Virus record (IMG/VR): IMGVR_UViG_3300032069_000016
Coordinates: 1-52,440 of that record
Origin: a virus
DNA: 52,440 nt
Direction: 5' to 3' (one strand)
The translations under genes and the position numbers were made by a program. The notes under the pieces were generated by a model that worked only from the letters and a program-made list of their open reading frames with translations, ran no database searches and was not told where the DNA came from. Positions 14,947 to 22,442 of the stretch are shown piece after piece. Each line of letters begins with the position of its first letter. The stretch's first letter is position 1.

Positions 14947-15045
14947 TTATTTTTGCCAAAACTTCCAGTTATCCAATCTGCCCACAAGATAGCCGATAAC
15001 GAGGCCGAATAGAACGCCCAAAATATAAGCGATTACTTCTTTCAT
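14947..15045 (-). CDS. Single-helix membrane peptide (32 aa)
   Basis: 32 residues: MKEVIAYILGVLFGLVIGYL followed by VGRLDNWKFWQK. One clear membrane helix with Gly-xxx-Gly spacing and a charged C-terminus. Its ATG lies one base after the stop of the 89-aa gene, so translation is coupled. Function unknown; small phage membrane peptides of this sort often target host envelope proteins. Confidence 0.6.
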   Translation of the reverse strand: MKEVIAYILGVLFGLVIGYLVGRLDNWKFWQK

Positions 15046-15046
15046 A

Positions 15047-15316
15047 TTAGAAGCAATAATACTGAATGTAATCCTCTTTGCGCTTCTTCGCCCACTCTAT
15101 ATCCCGCATCAGACGCTCAACAAGATATTCGGTATCCGCTTTTGAACTGACGGCTAAATTGGACAGCTCTTTTCCTTTCAAATCCTTTTTCAATAACTTG
15201 ACCGCTTCTTCCAGTGCTTTCACGGGCAACTCAATAATACCCGTGCCTTCGTTCAGCCCTTCAAAGAAGTTATATTCCTTATCAAAGAATTCTACCAAAC
15301 CTGTATCGTGCCACAA
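15047..15316 (-). CDS. Hypothetical protein (89 aa, or 99 from an ATT)
   Basis: Acidic helical protein. The only conventional start is TTG at 15316, but protein-like sequence continues upstream (IDYEEGETFNLW) to an ATT at 15346 with AGGG about 10 bases before it. An ATT start would make 99 residues. No family recognised. Confidence 0.5.
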   Translation of the reverse strand: MWHDTGLVEFFDKEYNFFEGLNEGTGIIELPVKALEEAVKLLKKDLKGKELSNLAVSSKADTEYLVERLMRDIEWAKKRKEDYIQYYCF

Positions 15317-15365
15317 ATTGAATGTCTCGCCTTCCTCGTAGTCAATTTTGTTTACCCTGTAAGCC

Positions 15366-15956
15366 CTAACGCTCTTCTATATTTGGCAACTCTGAAAAAT
15401 CAAACTCGCCGTTGCGGTCATACCAGACATAATAAACTGGTAATCCATACTTGGCGTTCTTTGATTTGTTCAAGTCGCTTTGCATATTAAACGCTTTGTA
15501 GCTTTCTGGTTTTAACTGAACCCCGAACTCCTCCGGGATAATAATATCCACTGCGTATTTCAAATCCTCATCTGCTCCGCTTAACCTCGCCGTCGGATAA
15601 CTCGGTTTCAATAGCTCAACGCATTTTCTCTCCCTGACAAAGCCGAGCCAGCTATCCGTTACGAATACTTTGTAGATATACTCGTAGCACTCCGTTGCCG
15701 AGGCGATGAACCCTTCAAACTGGCAAAGCATCTGCAAAATATGCGACAAGTCAAATAAGCTCTTAATCTTGACCGAGTAGTCAAATATGATTACCCGACA
15801 GAGCAGATTGTTTTTTATCCTCGCTTCTACTTCTTTCGCCAGCTCTTGCTCGTTGGTAATCTCCCTTGAACGCAGAATCCAACTTATGTTCACGGTGTGG
15901 CGAACCGCATTGAGGCGATATTTGTTAAATACCTTATTAAGCTCGTGTGGGGTCAT
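15366..15956 (-). CDS. Restriction-endonuclease-like PD-(D/E)XK protein
   Basis: 196 residues. A helical N-terminal region is followed by YPTARLSGADEDLKYAVDII, then FGVQLKPESYK. The VD ... VQxKP pattern is a PD-(D/E)XK site with Gln in the (D/E)xK position, as in MjaI-type restriction enzymes (family knowledge). It overlaps the next upstream gene and lies about 3.4 kb from two DNA methyltransferases and an HNH nuclease in the same operon, so it may be the cutting partner of a phage restriction-modification set. Specificity cannot be deduced. Confidence 0.55.
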   Translation of the reverse strand: MTPHELNKVFNKYRLNAVRHTVNISWILRSREITNEQELAKEVEARIKNNLLCRVIIFDYSVKIKSLFDLSHILQMLCQFEGFIASATECYEYIYKVFVTDSWLGFVRERKCVELLKPSYPTARLSGADEDLKYAVDIIIPEEFGVQLKPESYKAFNMQSDLNKSKNAKYGLPVYYVWYDRNGEFDFSELPNIEER

Positions 15957-16360
15957 CTTAATTCTTTTAATTTGAGCAACTTGACCGTCTTGTTGTGTCC
16001 TCTAATGGCCTCTTTCCAAGTGTGGTATCTCTGGGAATAATCGTCAAACGACTTGCAATACGGGAACTTCCTGCCCTTATAAGTGTGGTAACTCATTCGC
16101 CGACTGAACACCATCGTCTCAAATAGAACTGGCCTCTTGCTCCGCAGAGAAAAGTTGGAATCATACCCGAGAAATACGGTGCTGACCCAGAACCTTCTAC
16201 CGACATTCTCCCCTCTGATGATTCTATTCTTTGTATTCTCAATCCACTTCGCCCACTTCATCAAATTGGGTTCTGGGACTGGTCTTTCCCCGACCAGAAT
16301 AAATTTATACTCCGCCCGTTTTACTCTCCTCTTTTTTGATTTTGATTTCTTCTTCTTCAT
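15953..16360 (-). CDS. Basic hypothetical protein (135 aa)
   Basis: 135 residues with a Lys/Arg N-terminus (KKKKSKSKKRRVKRAEYK). The C-terminal half has FETMVFSRRMSYHTYKG and a RYHTWKEAIRGHNKTV ending, which looks like a conserved phage hypothetical family seen in early operons. Function unknown. Confidence 0.55.
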   Translation of the reverse strand: MKKKKSKSKKRRVKRAEYKFILVGERPVPEPNLMKWAKWIENTKNRIIRGENVGRRFWVSTVFLGYDSNFSLRSKRPVLFETMVFSRRMSYHTYKGRKFPYCKSFDDYSQRYHTWKEAIRGHNKTVKLLKLKELR

Positions 16361-16565
16361 TTTTAATTACTCGCATTGCTTGAACTAATTTTGCTCTTTT
16401 TAATTCCTTGCTATCGCCCACTATTAAATACCACAGTGGAGCGAGCCAACCTATCAAAATACCTGCGGCGATGGCATAAGCGACATTCCGTCCTCTCTTG
16501 ATGGCCATCTCCCGAGCAACCAAAATTGCGCTAAGCCAAATTGCTAACCAAAATACTGTTCCCAT
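16305..16565 (-). CDS. Two-helix membrane protein
   Basis: 86 residues. The start is set by a strong ribosome-binding site (AGGAGG) ahead of the ATG at 16565; an ATG at 16583 lies upstream of it. Two hydrophobic segments (VFWLAIWLSAILVA and VAYAIAAGILIGWLAPLWYLIV), then a Glu/Lys-rich tail. Role unknown; a cytoplasmic tail of this kind suggests anchoring. Confidence 0.65.
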   Translation of the reverse strand: MGTVFWLAIWLSAILVAREMAIKRGRNVAYAIAAGILIGWLAPLWYLIVGDSKELKRAKLVQAMRVIKNEEEEIKIKKEESKTGGV

Positions 16566-16608
16566 AATGCACCTCCTTTCCAAACTACTTGAATCTTCTC
16601 CTGCGCCG

Positions 16609-17328
16609 CTAATTTATTACGGGGATTTCAACCTCTTCTATCGGCTTCCCCGTCTTTGGCTCAACGGCAGATTCAATTTCCTCCGCTGAAACCTGCTCAA
16701 CAACTTTGCCTTTCTTGCCCTTGATTGTCCCCATACCGACCAGTTCCAATATCGCTCTGTTCTTTGCTCTCGTTACCGCTTGGGCATAAATGTCGTGGAA
16801 CCAATGGGCGAACTGTCTTTCCGTTGATGAGCAGTGTCCGTCTCCATCCCGATACTGGCCGTTCGGAGCGCTTGCTCTGACAACTATGTGCCATCCGACT
16901 ACCGTGCTGTCCTTCACAGACCCGTCTGGATTGGTAACCCTCTTGGTTACTGCCTCCTTCTCAGCTTTGACAATCTCAACATTCAGACCGAACATCCGAG
17001 CCAGTTTATTGGCGAATTGCTTTGTCGGGTGCCACTTGCCCTTAATGTCCACAATGTCCCCTTCGGTAATAATCGCTTCGCATAACTCCTGATACTGGGT
17101 ATAAATATCTCTGGCTTGCTTTGGGGTCATTATCGGCATTATCGGCTGGGTAACTACAATCTCACCGCTTGGATTCAAGACCAATGCCCTTGACGGCTCT
17201 GGCGTTGAATTGTTCTTTACTTCTGGCGTTGCCGCTTTTTTGAATTGTTTTTTATACATTGTCTTAACATTTTGCTGGTTGCTTTTTCTCCGCGGCGTCC
17301 GACCTTTGGTGTTCATTGAGAACGCCAT
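16609..17328 (-). CDS. Possible ssDNA-annealing or recombination protein
   Basis: 239 residues from ATG 17328; 17259 is an alternative start that would avoid overlap with the 43-aa frame. The N-terminus is basic and disordered. The core contains DGDGHCSSTERQFAHW and AVTRAKNRAILELVGMG. This pairing of a short Ser-rich motif with TRAKNRA is one I link to phage proteins in recombination cassettes, but I cannot assign a family with certainty. Its neighbour is a Cas4/RecB-like nuclease; exonuclease plus annealing protein is the usual pair for phage recombination. Confidence 0.5.
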   Translation of the reverse strand: MAFSMNTKGRTPRRKSNQQNVKTMYKKQFKKAATPEVKNNSTPEPSRALVLNPSGEIVVTQPIMPIMTPKQARDIYTQYQELCEAIITEGDIVDIKGKWHPTKQFANKLARMFGLNVEIVKAEKEAVTKRVTNPDGSVKDSTVVGWHIVVRASAPNGQYRDGDGHCSSTERQFAHWFHDIYAQAVTRAKNRAILELVGMGTIKGKKGKVVEQVSAEEIESAVEPKTGKPIEEVEIPVIN

Positions 17329-17395
17329 CGCCGTGTTCCATTATTTTTTTTATATTGGCTAACATTTTATCTATCAGCTCGTCCTGCTCCTGCAT
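17264..17395 (-). CDS. Possible small coiled-coil protein (43 aa)
   Basis: 43 residues from ATG 17395, whose bases overlap the previous stop (TAATG). Reads MQEQDELIDKMLANIKKIME, heptad-like. The frame is open well upstream of the ATG with similar heptad residues (LSKLLDKTNKL), so a frameshift from the 93-aa gene is an alternative. It overlaps the start of the next gene. Confidence 0.35.
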   Translation of the reverse strand: MQEQDELIDKMLANIKKIMEHGDGVLNEHQRSDAAEKKQPAKC

Positions 17396-17676
17396 TAACT
17401 TGTTGGTCTTATCCAAAAGCTTTGACAGCTTGAATTCAAATAAAGTTCAATATCATCCAACTGGCTATGAGTTAAAGCATCCCTATCGTTCAAAACACAT
17501 CTTATGGCAGGCGAAAAGAATGCGCCACAATCAATACACATATACGGTTTTCTATTCCTATGAGGACAAAACCCCTCTCGTCCGCGCAAGGCATATCTCC
17601 ATAATGTATCCGAATGGACTATGCCTTTCCGACAGAATCTTCTTAACCATCTTATCCGTAAATTGTCTTTTTTCAT
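17395..17676 (-). CDS. Zinc-finger-like protein (93 aa)
   Basis: 93 residues, basic N-terminus (MKKDNLRIRWLRRFCRKG). CPHRNRKPYMCIDCGAFF provides Cys/His residues for a zinc site similar to the N-terminal zinc finger of primases, though no primase catalytic region follows. The C-terminus may be extended by frameshift into an overlapping coiled-coil frame. Confidence 0.5.
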   Translation of the reverse strand: MKKDNLRIRWLRRFCRKGIVHSDTLWRYALRGREGFCPHRNRKPYMCIDCGAFFSPAIRCVLNDRDALTHSQLDDIELYLNSSCQSFWIRPTS

Positions 17677-17691
17677 AATTTGTCTTTCGCC

Positions 17692-18534
17692 TTATTCTAC
17701 TGGAATTATTTCAGTGGCTGTTCCGCCTCGGCCGTATTTTTCTATAAACTTATTTACTCCTAATCTGTATAACTCCTTATGGTATCCGCGGGCTTCATAT
17801 CCGCAGTTATTCGCCCTACAAGTCCAATCGTTGCTGGAGTGGATGCAGTAAAAGTTATTCTCGTCTATTGCTTTCTTGACTAAAGCGACATTTGTCAGAA
17901 AGCGTTTGATGTCCTCCTCGCCTCTCTGGGTCTTCATTACGACTATCTTCGGAATCTTTGTCGTTACCAAATAGTCCAGCTGAAGTCCTTTCTCTTTCTT
18001 CTTGAATGTTTCCCGATAGCCCAAAGCATAGGCGGTTAACTGCTGGTCATTACTTATCTCCACCTGATTGGGGGTTGCGCGGGTCGTTTTATGGTCAATT
18101 ACATTTCCTTTGTCATCAACCAAGTCAATGTAGCCCACAAGCGAATAGTCGGTATTCTTAAAATCCACATCAAAGCGGCTTTCAATTTCAACGGGCATAA
18201 CTTGGGGCATTCTTTCTCGGCGATACTCTCTCAATACCCGCACTCCCGAATCAATCAGGTCTGCTGGTTTCTCGCCTTCTTTGAATTCAACTTCCTCTTC
18301 AAATTCCTTGTTGATGTCCCCCTCGTAAACTTCAAGAAATGTTTTTTCTTCTATGTCTTTTGCGTTTGCCCTTTTGTAAGTGTAAGCGTGAGCCAATGTC
18401 TTATGGATTGAGCGGCCTTGAATCATAGCGGACGGCGGGGGCACGACTATATTACAAATGTAGCGGAAAAGCCAATGAGCAGGGCATTTTACAAAGGTTA
18501 TTATCTGGCTGTAACTAATATGCTTTTTTTCCAT
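17692..18534 (-). CDS. Cas4/RecB-like PD-(D/E)XK exonuclease with Fe-S-type cysteines
   Basis: 280 residues. The start is the ATG at 18534, after a leader hairpin; an upstream TTG extension would translate the hairpin and is unlikely. ISYSQIITFVKCPAHWLFRY is the usual N-terminal helix with one Cys. The nuclease core is YSLVGYIDLVDDKGNVIDHKTT (GxxD ... DxK), followed by NDQQLTAYALGY. Near the end CIHSSNDWTCRANNCGYEA gives three further cysteines. One N-terminal plus three C-terminal Cys is the Cas4/AddB-type 4Fe-4S arrangement. Likely a 5' to 3' exonuclease for recombination or end processing, paired with the adjacent possible annealing protein. Confidence 0.8.
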   Translation of the reverse strand: MEKKHISYSQIITFVKCPAHWLFRYICNIVVPPPSAMIQGRSIHKTLAHAYTYKRANAKDIEEKTFLEVYEGDINKEFEEEVEFKEGEKPADLIDSGVRVLREYRRERMPQVMPVEIESRFDVDFKNTDYSLVGYIDLVDDKGNVIDHKTTRATPNQVEISNDQQLTAYALGYRETFKKKEKGLQLDYLVTTKIPKIVVMKTQRGEEDIKRFLTNVALVKKAIDENNFYCIHSSNDWTCRANNCGYEARGYHKELYRLGVNKFIEKYGRGGTATEIIPVE

Positions 18535-18600
18535 AAAACTAAAACCCCACCGAGATAAGCGGCGGGGTTGTTTACAAGTATATGCCTGACCGCTTATCTC
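18535..18600 (-). promoter_or_regulatory. Leader with competing terminator and antiterminator hairpins
   Basis: Terminator form: AACCCCGCCG pairs with CGGTGGGGTT (10 bp, one G-T) around a 7-base loop, followed by TTAGTTTT. Alternative form: GAGATAAGCGG (18600-18590) pairs perfectly with CCGCTTATCTC (18562-18552), which would consume the terminator's 5' arm. The GGTGGGG that could serve as the ribosome-binding site of the ATG at 18534 is also in the terminator stem. This is a classic mutually exclusive layout controlling the nuclease gene by termination, translation or both. Confidence 0.75.
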
Positions 18601-18621
18601 AATCAAGTGTCTTATTATTTA

Positions 18622-18650
18622 ATTGTATATGATTTTTCAATCGGGGTCAA
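18622..18650 (-). promoter_or_regulatory. Promoter, proximal
   Basis: Minus strand TTGACC (18650-18645), 17 bases, TACAAT (18627-18622). A transcript from here would begin near 18615 and run through the leader hairpins. Confidence 0.55.
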
Positions 18651-18680
18651 ACCCCCAAAGTGGACAACCTGTTGCTAATT

Positions 18681-18710
18681 ACTATATGGATTTTGGGTTA
18701 ATGTTGTCAA
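18681..18710 (-). promoter_or_regulatory. Promoter, distal
   Basis: Minus strand TTGACA (18710-18705), 18 bases, TATAGT (18686-18681). Second promoter ahead of the Cas4/RecB-like gene. Confidence 0.65.
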
Positions 18711-18784
18711 TCACCCCGATAAACCCATATTGAAAGGATAAGTCATAAATTAGTTAAATAGTTCCATAAATTATAATCTACCCC

Positions 18785-19294
18785 TTAAATAGGAAAATTC
18801 AGTTTTTCTCTTAAATGGTTTTTTAATTTTAATAATTCTTTCTTATTATTAGTATTCTTCTTATTAGTATTCTTAGTAGGAAATGGTTTCCTCTGGTTGG
18901 TGTCGTTATTTTCCTCTGGTGATGTCGTTATTTTCCTCTGGTGAGCACCACAGGAAACTATTTCCTCTGGTTTAACCCACTCATTTTTATCGGCCAATGT
19001 ATAAACATTATTTTTCCATTTCCCGCCCATTCTTTCTCTTTCAATTACTATCATTTTACAGTCAGAAAAAATCTTTATGTATTTCCTAACGGTTCTTCCG
19101 GTAATACCATTTTCTTTAGCTATCAATTCTTGAGCAGGGAAACATTCTTGATTGGCATTTGCGTGTCTGCATAAGGATAAATAAATGGCAGTTCCTGATG
19201 GCCCAAAATATCTTGCATAGCCATTTAAGTATTCATTATCAAGCCAAAACCATCCCCTGTTTCGCTTATCTCTTATTTTTATATTCATATCCAT
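18785..19294 (-). CDS. Winged-helix replication initiator-like protein
   Basis: 169 residues (167 if it starts at ATG 19288). Residues about 15-100 are an HTH_36/replication-initiator winged helix: GPSGTAIYLSLCRHANANQE, then QELIAKENGITGRTVRKYIK as helix-turn-helix, then a wing with MGGKWKNNVYTL. A low-complexity Asn/Lys linker (NTNKKNTNNKK) follows, as in DnaD/RepA-like phage proteins. Probably recognises the phage origin or loads helicase. A promoter's -10 abuts the first ATG, so the transcript may be leaderless. Confidence 0.7.
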   Translation of the reverse strand: MDMNIKIRDKRNRGWFWLDNEYLNGYARYFGPSGTAIYLSLCRHANANQECFPAQELIAKENGITGRTVRKYIKIFSDCKMIVIERERMGGKWKNNVYTLADKNEWVKPEEIVSCGAHQRKITTSPEENNDTNQRKPFPTKNTNKKNTNNKKELLKLKNHLREKLNFPI

Positions 19295-19322
19295 ATTATA
19301 TCATAATGGCATAAGTATGCAA
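19295..19322 (-). promoter_or_regulatory. Promoter of the winged-helix gene
   Basis: Minus strand TTGCAT (19322-19317), 16 bases, consensus TATAAT (19300-19295). Transcription would begin near 19288, the second ATG of the gene, implying a leaderless message that starts with that codon. Confidence 0.6.
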
Positions 19323-19400
19323 AAGTGGATAACTATTATAGCAATAGTTGCGTTGGCCGACTTTCTTGCGAGGGGTGAATTTAGAGGTTAGTTTTTCCAT
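19296..19400 (-). CDS. Possible 34-aa peptide after the methyltransferase
   Basis: Reads MEKLTSKFTPRKKVGQRNYC and ends HTYAIMI. Its ATG overlaps the methyltransferase stop (TGATG), supporting coupled translation, but it occupies the promoter of the next gene. Tentative. Confidence 0.3.
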   Translation of the reverse strand: MEKLTSKFTPRKKVGQRNYCYNSYPLLHTYAIMI

Positions 19401-20143
19401 CAGAGTAGGATTTCCTGCCTTAATCTGGCTTCGGCGATTTTGCAATACTTCTCGCTTATTTCTATGCCGACATACTTTCTGCCTAATTGTTTGGCGGCGA
19501 CACAAGTAGTCCCGGTCCCATTAAAAGGGTCTAAAATAATATCATCCCGAAAGGAAAAATGTTGTATAAAATACTCCGGTAATTCTAATGGGAAAGTAGC
19601 GTGATGTTCTGCAAAATTTTCTTTATGGTGAAACTTTTTGATATTTGGGACATAATTATTCGCCGGAAAATTAACATCTGTAAAATTCCGAGTATTATCT
19701 TTCCCAAAAATAAACACAAACTCAAACCCCGTTGCCATTCTAACTGGTTGGTTGGTCTGTTTATTTATAATCTGGGACACTGCAATTTTATGCCAAACAA
19801 AAATGTCCTTAAAATTACTTCTAAAATTAGAGAGCATATCAACAATAAAATCTTTTGTAGAAACCAACATCTGCATATTCCAGAAAGTATATTTAGATTT
19901 TTTAATACACAAGTTTATTATTTCAAACATCTTCTCTTTATATTCCTCTGGCGGTAAATCATCACAATAAACATCGTAATGTTTGTCTGATATTTTACTC
20001 CTCGGCTGATACCCCAAACTTTTACCACCCATATTATAGGGAGGTGAGGTAATTATTAGTTTAGCAAAATTATTCGGTAGTTTTTTTAATTCCGTTAATG
20101 CGTCTCCGCATATCACCTTGTTTATAATATCTTCAGGAGTCAT
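19400..20143 (-). CDS. DNA methyltransferase 2 (beta-class, N4-cytosine or N6-adenine)
   Basis: 247 residues. Motif IV IITSPPYNMGG near residue 32 precedes motif I-like DPFNGTGTTCVAAKQLGRKY near residue 205; catalytic motif first and SAM motif last is the beta-class order. SPPY allows N4-cytosine or N6-adenine. The C-terminal 30 residues (GRKYVGIEISEKYCKIAEAR) are nearly the same as in the preceding methyltransferase, so the pair probably arose by duplication or exchange. It would protect phage DNA from restriction. It begins 3 bases after the first enzyme. Confidence 0.9.
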   Translation of the reverse strand: MTPEDIINKVICGDALTELKKLPNNFAKLIITSPPYNMGGKSLGYQPRSKISDKHYDVYCDDLPPEEYKEKMFEIINLCIKKSKYTFWNMQMLVSTKDFIVDMLSNFRSNFKDIFVWHKIAVSQIINKQTNQPVRMATGFEFVFIFGKDNTRNFTDVNFPANNYVPNIKKFHHKENFAEHHATFPLELPEYFIQHFSFRDDIILDPFNGTGTTCVAAKQLGRKYVGIEISEKYCKIAEARLRQEILL

Positions 20144-20146
20144 AAA

Positions 20147-21388
20147 TTAGAGTAAGAGTTCCTGCCTTAATCTGGCTTCAGCGATTTTAATATAATCACT
20201 TGAAAGTTCAATTCCAAGATATTTTCTTCCTAATTTTCTGGCTACCACCGCCGTCGTTCCGCTTCCCATAAAGGGATCAAATACCAATCCGCCGGGGGGA
20301 CATCCAAACTTAATCGGTATTTCCACTAATGCTTGTGGGAAAATTGCGAAATGGTCAATATCCACGTCATACTCTTTTTGAAAATTATGCGGTTCGCTCT
20401 GGATGAGCCAAATGGTGGGAAGATTTTTGCCAAGTGGATTGGGAAATAGTGCCGAGTATTCAAAAGAACTTAATCCTATTTCATTAGCAATTTTACTTTT
20501 TCCGTGAGTTATATTTTCTCCCTTTTTATCGTTATATTTATATTGTGGATTATATTGGCATTGCTGATATTTGCTGTCGGGATAATCCCCCGTTCCTCGT
20601 CTTGCTCCTTTATCATCATCAATATAATTTTCTTTATATCTTTTTATTTCTTCGTCGCTTGCCTTAATATGTGTTGAAACTCTACCATCAATTTTTCCCT
20701 GATTTTTTGCTTTGGCATATTTTGAATTTGGATATAATTCAGCCGACCTAACTAAACCACTGGCTCTAAAATCCGTTACTCCTAAAACTTGATTTGGCAA
20801 CCTCACCGCATCTAAGTCGCTATAATACTTTTTATTTTTAACAAAAAAATACAATTCTTCCCCGCTTTCATTAAATCTGTCTTCTACCGAACTTGGCATA
20901 ACGCTTCCCTTGGTTTTCTTTTCCTTGAAATCTAATACTTGCTTCGCCCACTTTATTTTATTGCGCAAAATCCAGCCTTGTTCATCAATCATCTTTAGGG
21001 CGATGCGTTCAGGCATCATCATTAGGCATTTAGAACCGCCAAAGTCTTCTTTTGGATGAACTATACTTGCCTCGTTAAAATGTCTATTGTTCCACGCTCC
21101 GGTTCCCGGTGAATTTCCCCACCTTGTCCCCCCATAACAATCTCCCATATTAAGCCAAAATTGTCCTGATTTTTTAAGAACCCGTTTTAATTCTACTGTA
21201 ATCTCTAAAATCTTTTTAAGATATTCATCAAAAGTTTTCTCTAACCCTATCTGTTCTTTATAATCGCCATACTTACGGAGGCCGTAATAGGGCGGGGAAG
21301 TAATGATCAAATCTGCGAATCCGTCCGGCCATTGTTTAAGAACTTTTAGCGCTTCGCCGCAATAAATCTTATTTAGTTCAGGAGTCAT
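20147..21388 (-). CDS. DNA methyltransferase 1 (beta-class)
   Basis: 413 residues. DLIITSPPYYGLRKYGD at about 28-44 is motif IV; a long specificity region follows with lysine- and tyrosine-rich stretches; VFDPFMGSGTTAVVARKLG near residue 370 is the SAM-binding motif. Same beta order and same C-terminal ending as the neighbour, but 165 residues longer in the target-recognition part, so a different sequence is likely methylated. It lies between an HNH nuclease gene and the second methyltransferase. Confidence 0.9.
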   Translation of the reverse strand: MTPELNKIYCGEALKVLKQWPDGFADLIITSPPYYGLRKYGDYKEQIGLEKTFDEYLKKILEITVELKRVLKKSGQFWLNMGDCYGGTRWGNSPGTGAWNNRHFNEASIVHPKEDFGGSKCLMMMPERIALKMIDEQGWILRNKIKWAKQVLDFKEKKTKGSVMPSSVEDRFNESGEELYFFVKNKKYYSDLDAVRLPNQVLGVTDFRASGLVRSAELYPNSKYAKAKNQGKIDGRVSTHIKASDEEIKRYKENYIDDDKGARRGTGDYPDSKYQQCQYNPQYKYNDKKGENITHGKSKIANEIGLSSFEYSALFPNPLGKNLPTIWLIQSEPHNFQKEYDVDIDHFAIFPQALVEIPIKFGCPPGGLVFDPFMGSGTTAVVARKLGRKYLGIELSSDYIKIAEARLRQELLL

Positions 21389-21391
21389 AAA

Positions 21392-21685
21392 TTAGTTAGG
21401 TAGTTCCTTTAGTTCTTGATTGTATCGGACGATATTTTTTCCCTTAAATTCTTTCCAATAAGTTTTATGGCCTCTTTCTACATTGCACTCGCCGCAGGCA
21501 AGAACTATACCTGAACCATCTAATGCCTTATATCGTCTGTTGTCTTTTCTGTGATATAAGTGGTCTCTTGTCGCCCACAATCTTGAATCAGTCCCGTCTT
21601 TAGGAAGTATCGTTTCTCTTCCACACCATTTGCACCTTTTATTAAATCTTAGCCAAAGGTTAAATAATCTTTTAGTGGCCTTCAT
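21392..21685 (-). CDS. HNH endonuclease
   Basis: 97 residues. CKWCGRET (CxxC), then TRDHLYHRKDNRR (the DH of the HNH site), then LACGECNVERGH (CxxC plus Asn). A compact zinc-stabilised HNH fold without extra domains. It could be a freestanding homing or restriction nuclease, or help packaging. Placement right before two methyltransferases suggests it may be part of a restriction-modification unit. Its start overlaps the 47-aa frame. Confidence 0.8.
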   Translation of the reverse strand: MKATKRLFNLWLRFNKRCKWCGRETILPKDGTDSRLWATRDHLYHRKDNRRYKALDGSGIVLACGECNVERGHKTYWKEFKGKNIVRYNQELKELPN

Positions 21686-21815
21686 TACATTGACAAATTT
21701 CTTTTACCGATGAATACGGTTTGAAATTGTCAACTAAAAATGAAACTTCGCACCCGATTAAATCTTCAAAAATCGTGCCTTCCAAATTATTGATTTTTTT
21801 GCGTTTCGCCGCCAT
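21672..21815 (-). CDS. Small protein (47 aa)
   Basis: ATG at 21815, TAA at 21672-21674, overlapping the HNH start. Reads MAAKRKKINNLEGTIFEDLI and ends EICQCNEGH. Balanced composition and coupling to the next gene argue that it is real. Function unknown. Confidence 0.5.
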   Translation of the reverse strand: MAAKRKKINNLEGTIFEDLIGCEVSFLVDNFKPYSSVKEICQCNEGH

Positions 21816-22130
21816 TATTGAAATAAAATCAGTTGAGTTTTAATTTAGTTTTTTTTGAGGTCTCTTAGAAGCAAAGAGGATAGGGGTTTGGGGGAAGGGG
21901 ATTTTTGGCCTTGCTTTATTTTCAGGATTTTGCTAATCTAAATTGCGTTGGGGTCTAAACCAACTCTTAAAAAACCTATTTGGTTTTTCAGTCGCCCGTA
22001 ACGCGTTCACGGTCGGCTGTTTTTTTTTGAGGTCTCTTGCCATAAATTATAGACGCTCATTTTAGGCAGACAATACCCAAACCTTGATAACGAGTGGACA
22101 ACTTGTGGGGATATTGATTTCGCTTTGATT
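21816..22130 (-). other. 315-base gap with terminator-like hairpins and a direct repeat
   Basis: No supported gene. It contains two hairpins near 21966-22030, a pair of direct repeats (GAGGTCTCTT preceded by a run of eight or more Ts, at 21848-21866 and 22019-22038, plus strand), and only mini-frames, for example MSVYNLWQETSKKNSRP at about 22062-22009. It separates the small-gene cluster from the nuclease-methyltransferase cluster. Confidence 0.5.
21966..22028. terminator. Terminator-like hairpin pair
   Basis: Minus strand: AAAAACC AAATA GGTTTTTT, a short stem ending in a T-run (21968-21988). Just upstream, an imperfect palindrome centred on AACGCGTT with arms CAGtCGcCCGT / ACGGtCGgCTG is followed on the plus strand by nine Ts. 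The first would stop leftward transcription; the second has its T-run on the opposite strand. Confidence 0.5.
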
Positions 22131-22409
22131 TCATTGGTCTTTTGGGGGTTCAAGGAACTTCTTATAAACGGCTGTGAATAACTTCCCTCTGTTTTTATCA
22201 GGTTTCTTGGCATTTTTCAGCACCCAGTCCCGACATCTCAACAGCTTATCCACACCATACTTTTTGAATAACCGCAAGTATACTCCGTAATTCTTGTCGC
22301 CCAAGCTATCAGCGCAGTCAACCGCCTGCTGTTGCCAGTAATGGGCTTGCCATTTCCTCTCTTTCTTTCGGGCTTTGATTCGCTCAATATAATCCTTGTT
22401 TATTTCCAT
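22131..22409 (-). CDS. Hypothetical protein (92 aa)
   Basis: 92 residues, helical and basic (MEINKDYIERIKARKKERKW, QQQAVDCADSLG, LRLFKKYG). No catalytic motif. This size and helix pattern occur in phage replication accessory proteins, but I cannot assign it. Last gene before the gap. Confidence 0.55.
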   Translation of the reverse strand: MEINKDYIERIKARKKERKWQAHYWQQQAVDCADSLGDKNYGVYLRLFKKYGVDKLLRCRDWVLKNAKKPDKNRGKLFTAVYKKFLEPPKDQ

Positions 22410-22442
22410 TTCGGTAATACAAGTGGATTACGCTCGTATAGT

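Noticed and set aside
17395-17676. DNA primase
   Set aside because: There is a Cys/His-rich segment like a primase zinc finger, but the protein is 93 residues with no TOPRIM or polymerase motifs.
18535-18606. Upstream TTG extension of the Cas4-like gene (24 more residues)
   Set aside because: It would translate through both leader hairpins and gives a basic, Cys-containing stretch unlike the family N-terminus. The ATG at 18534 begins the conserved helix.
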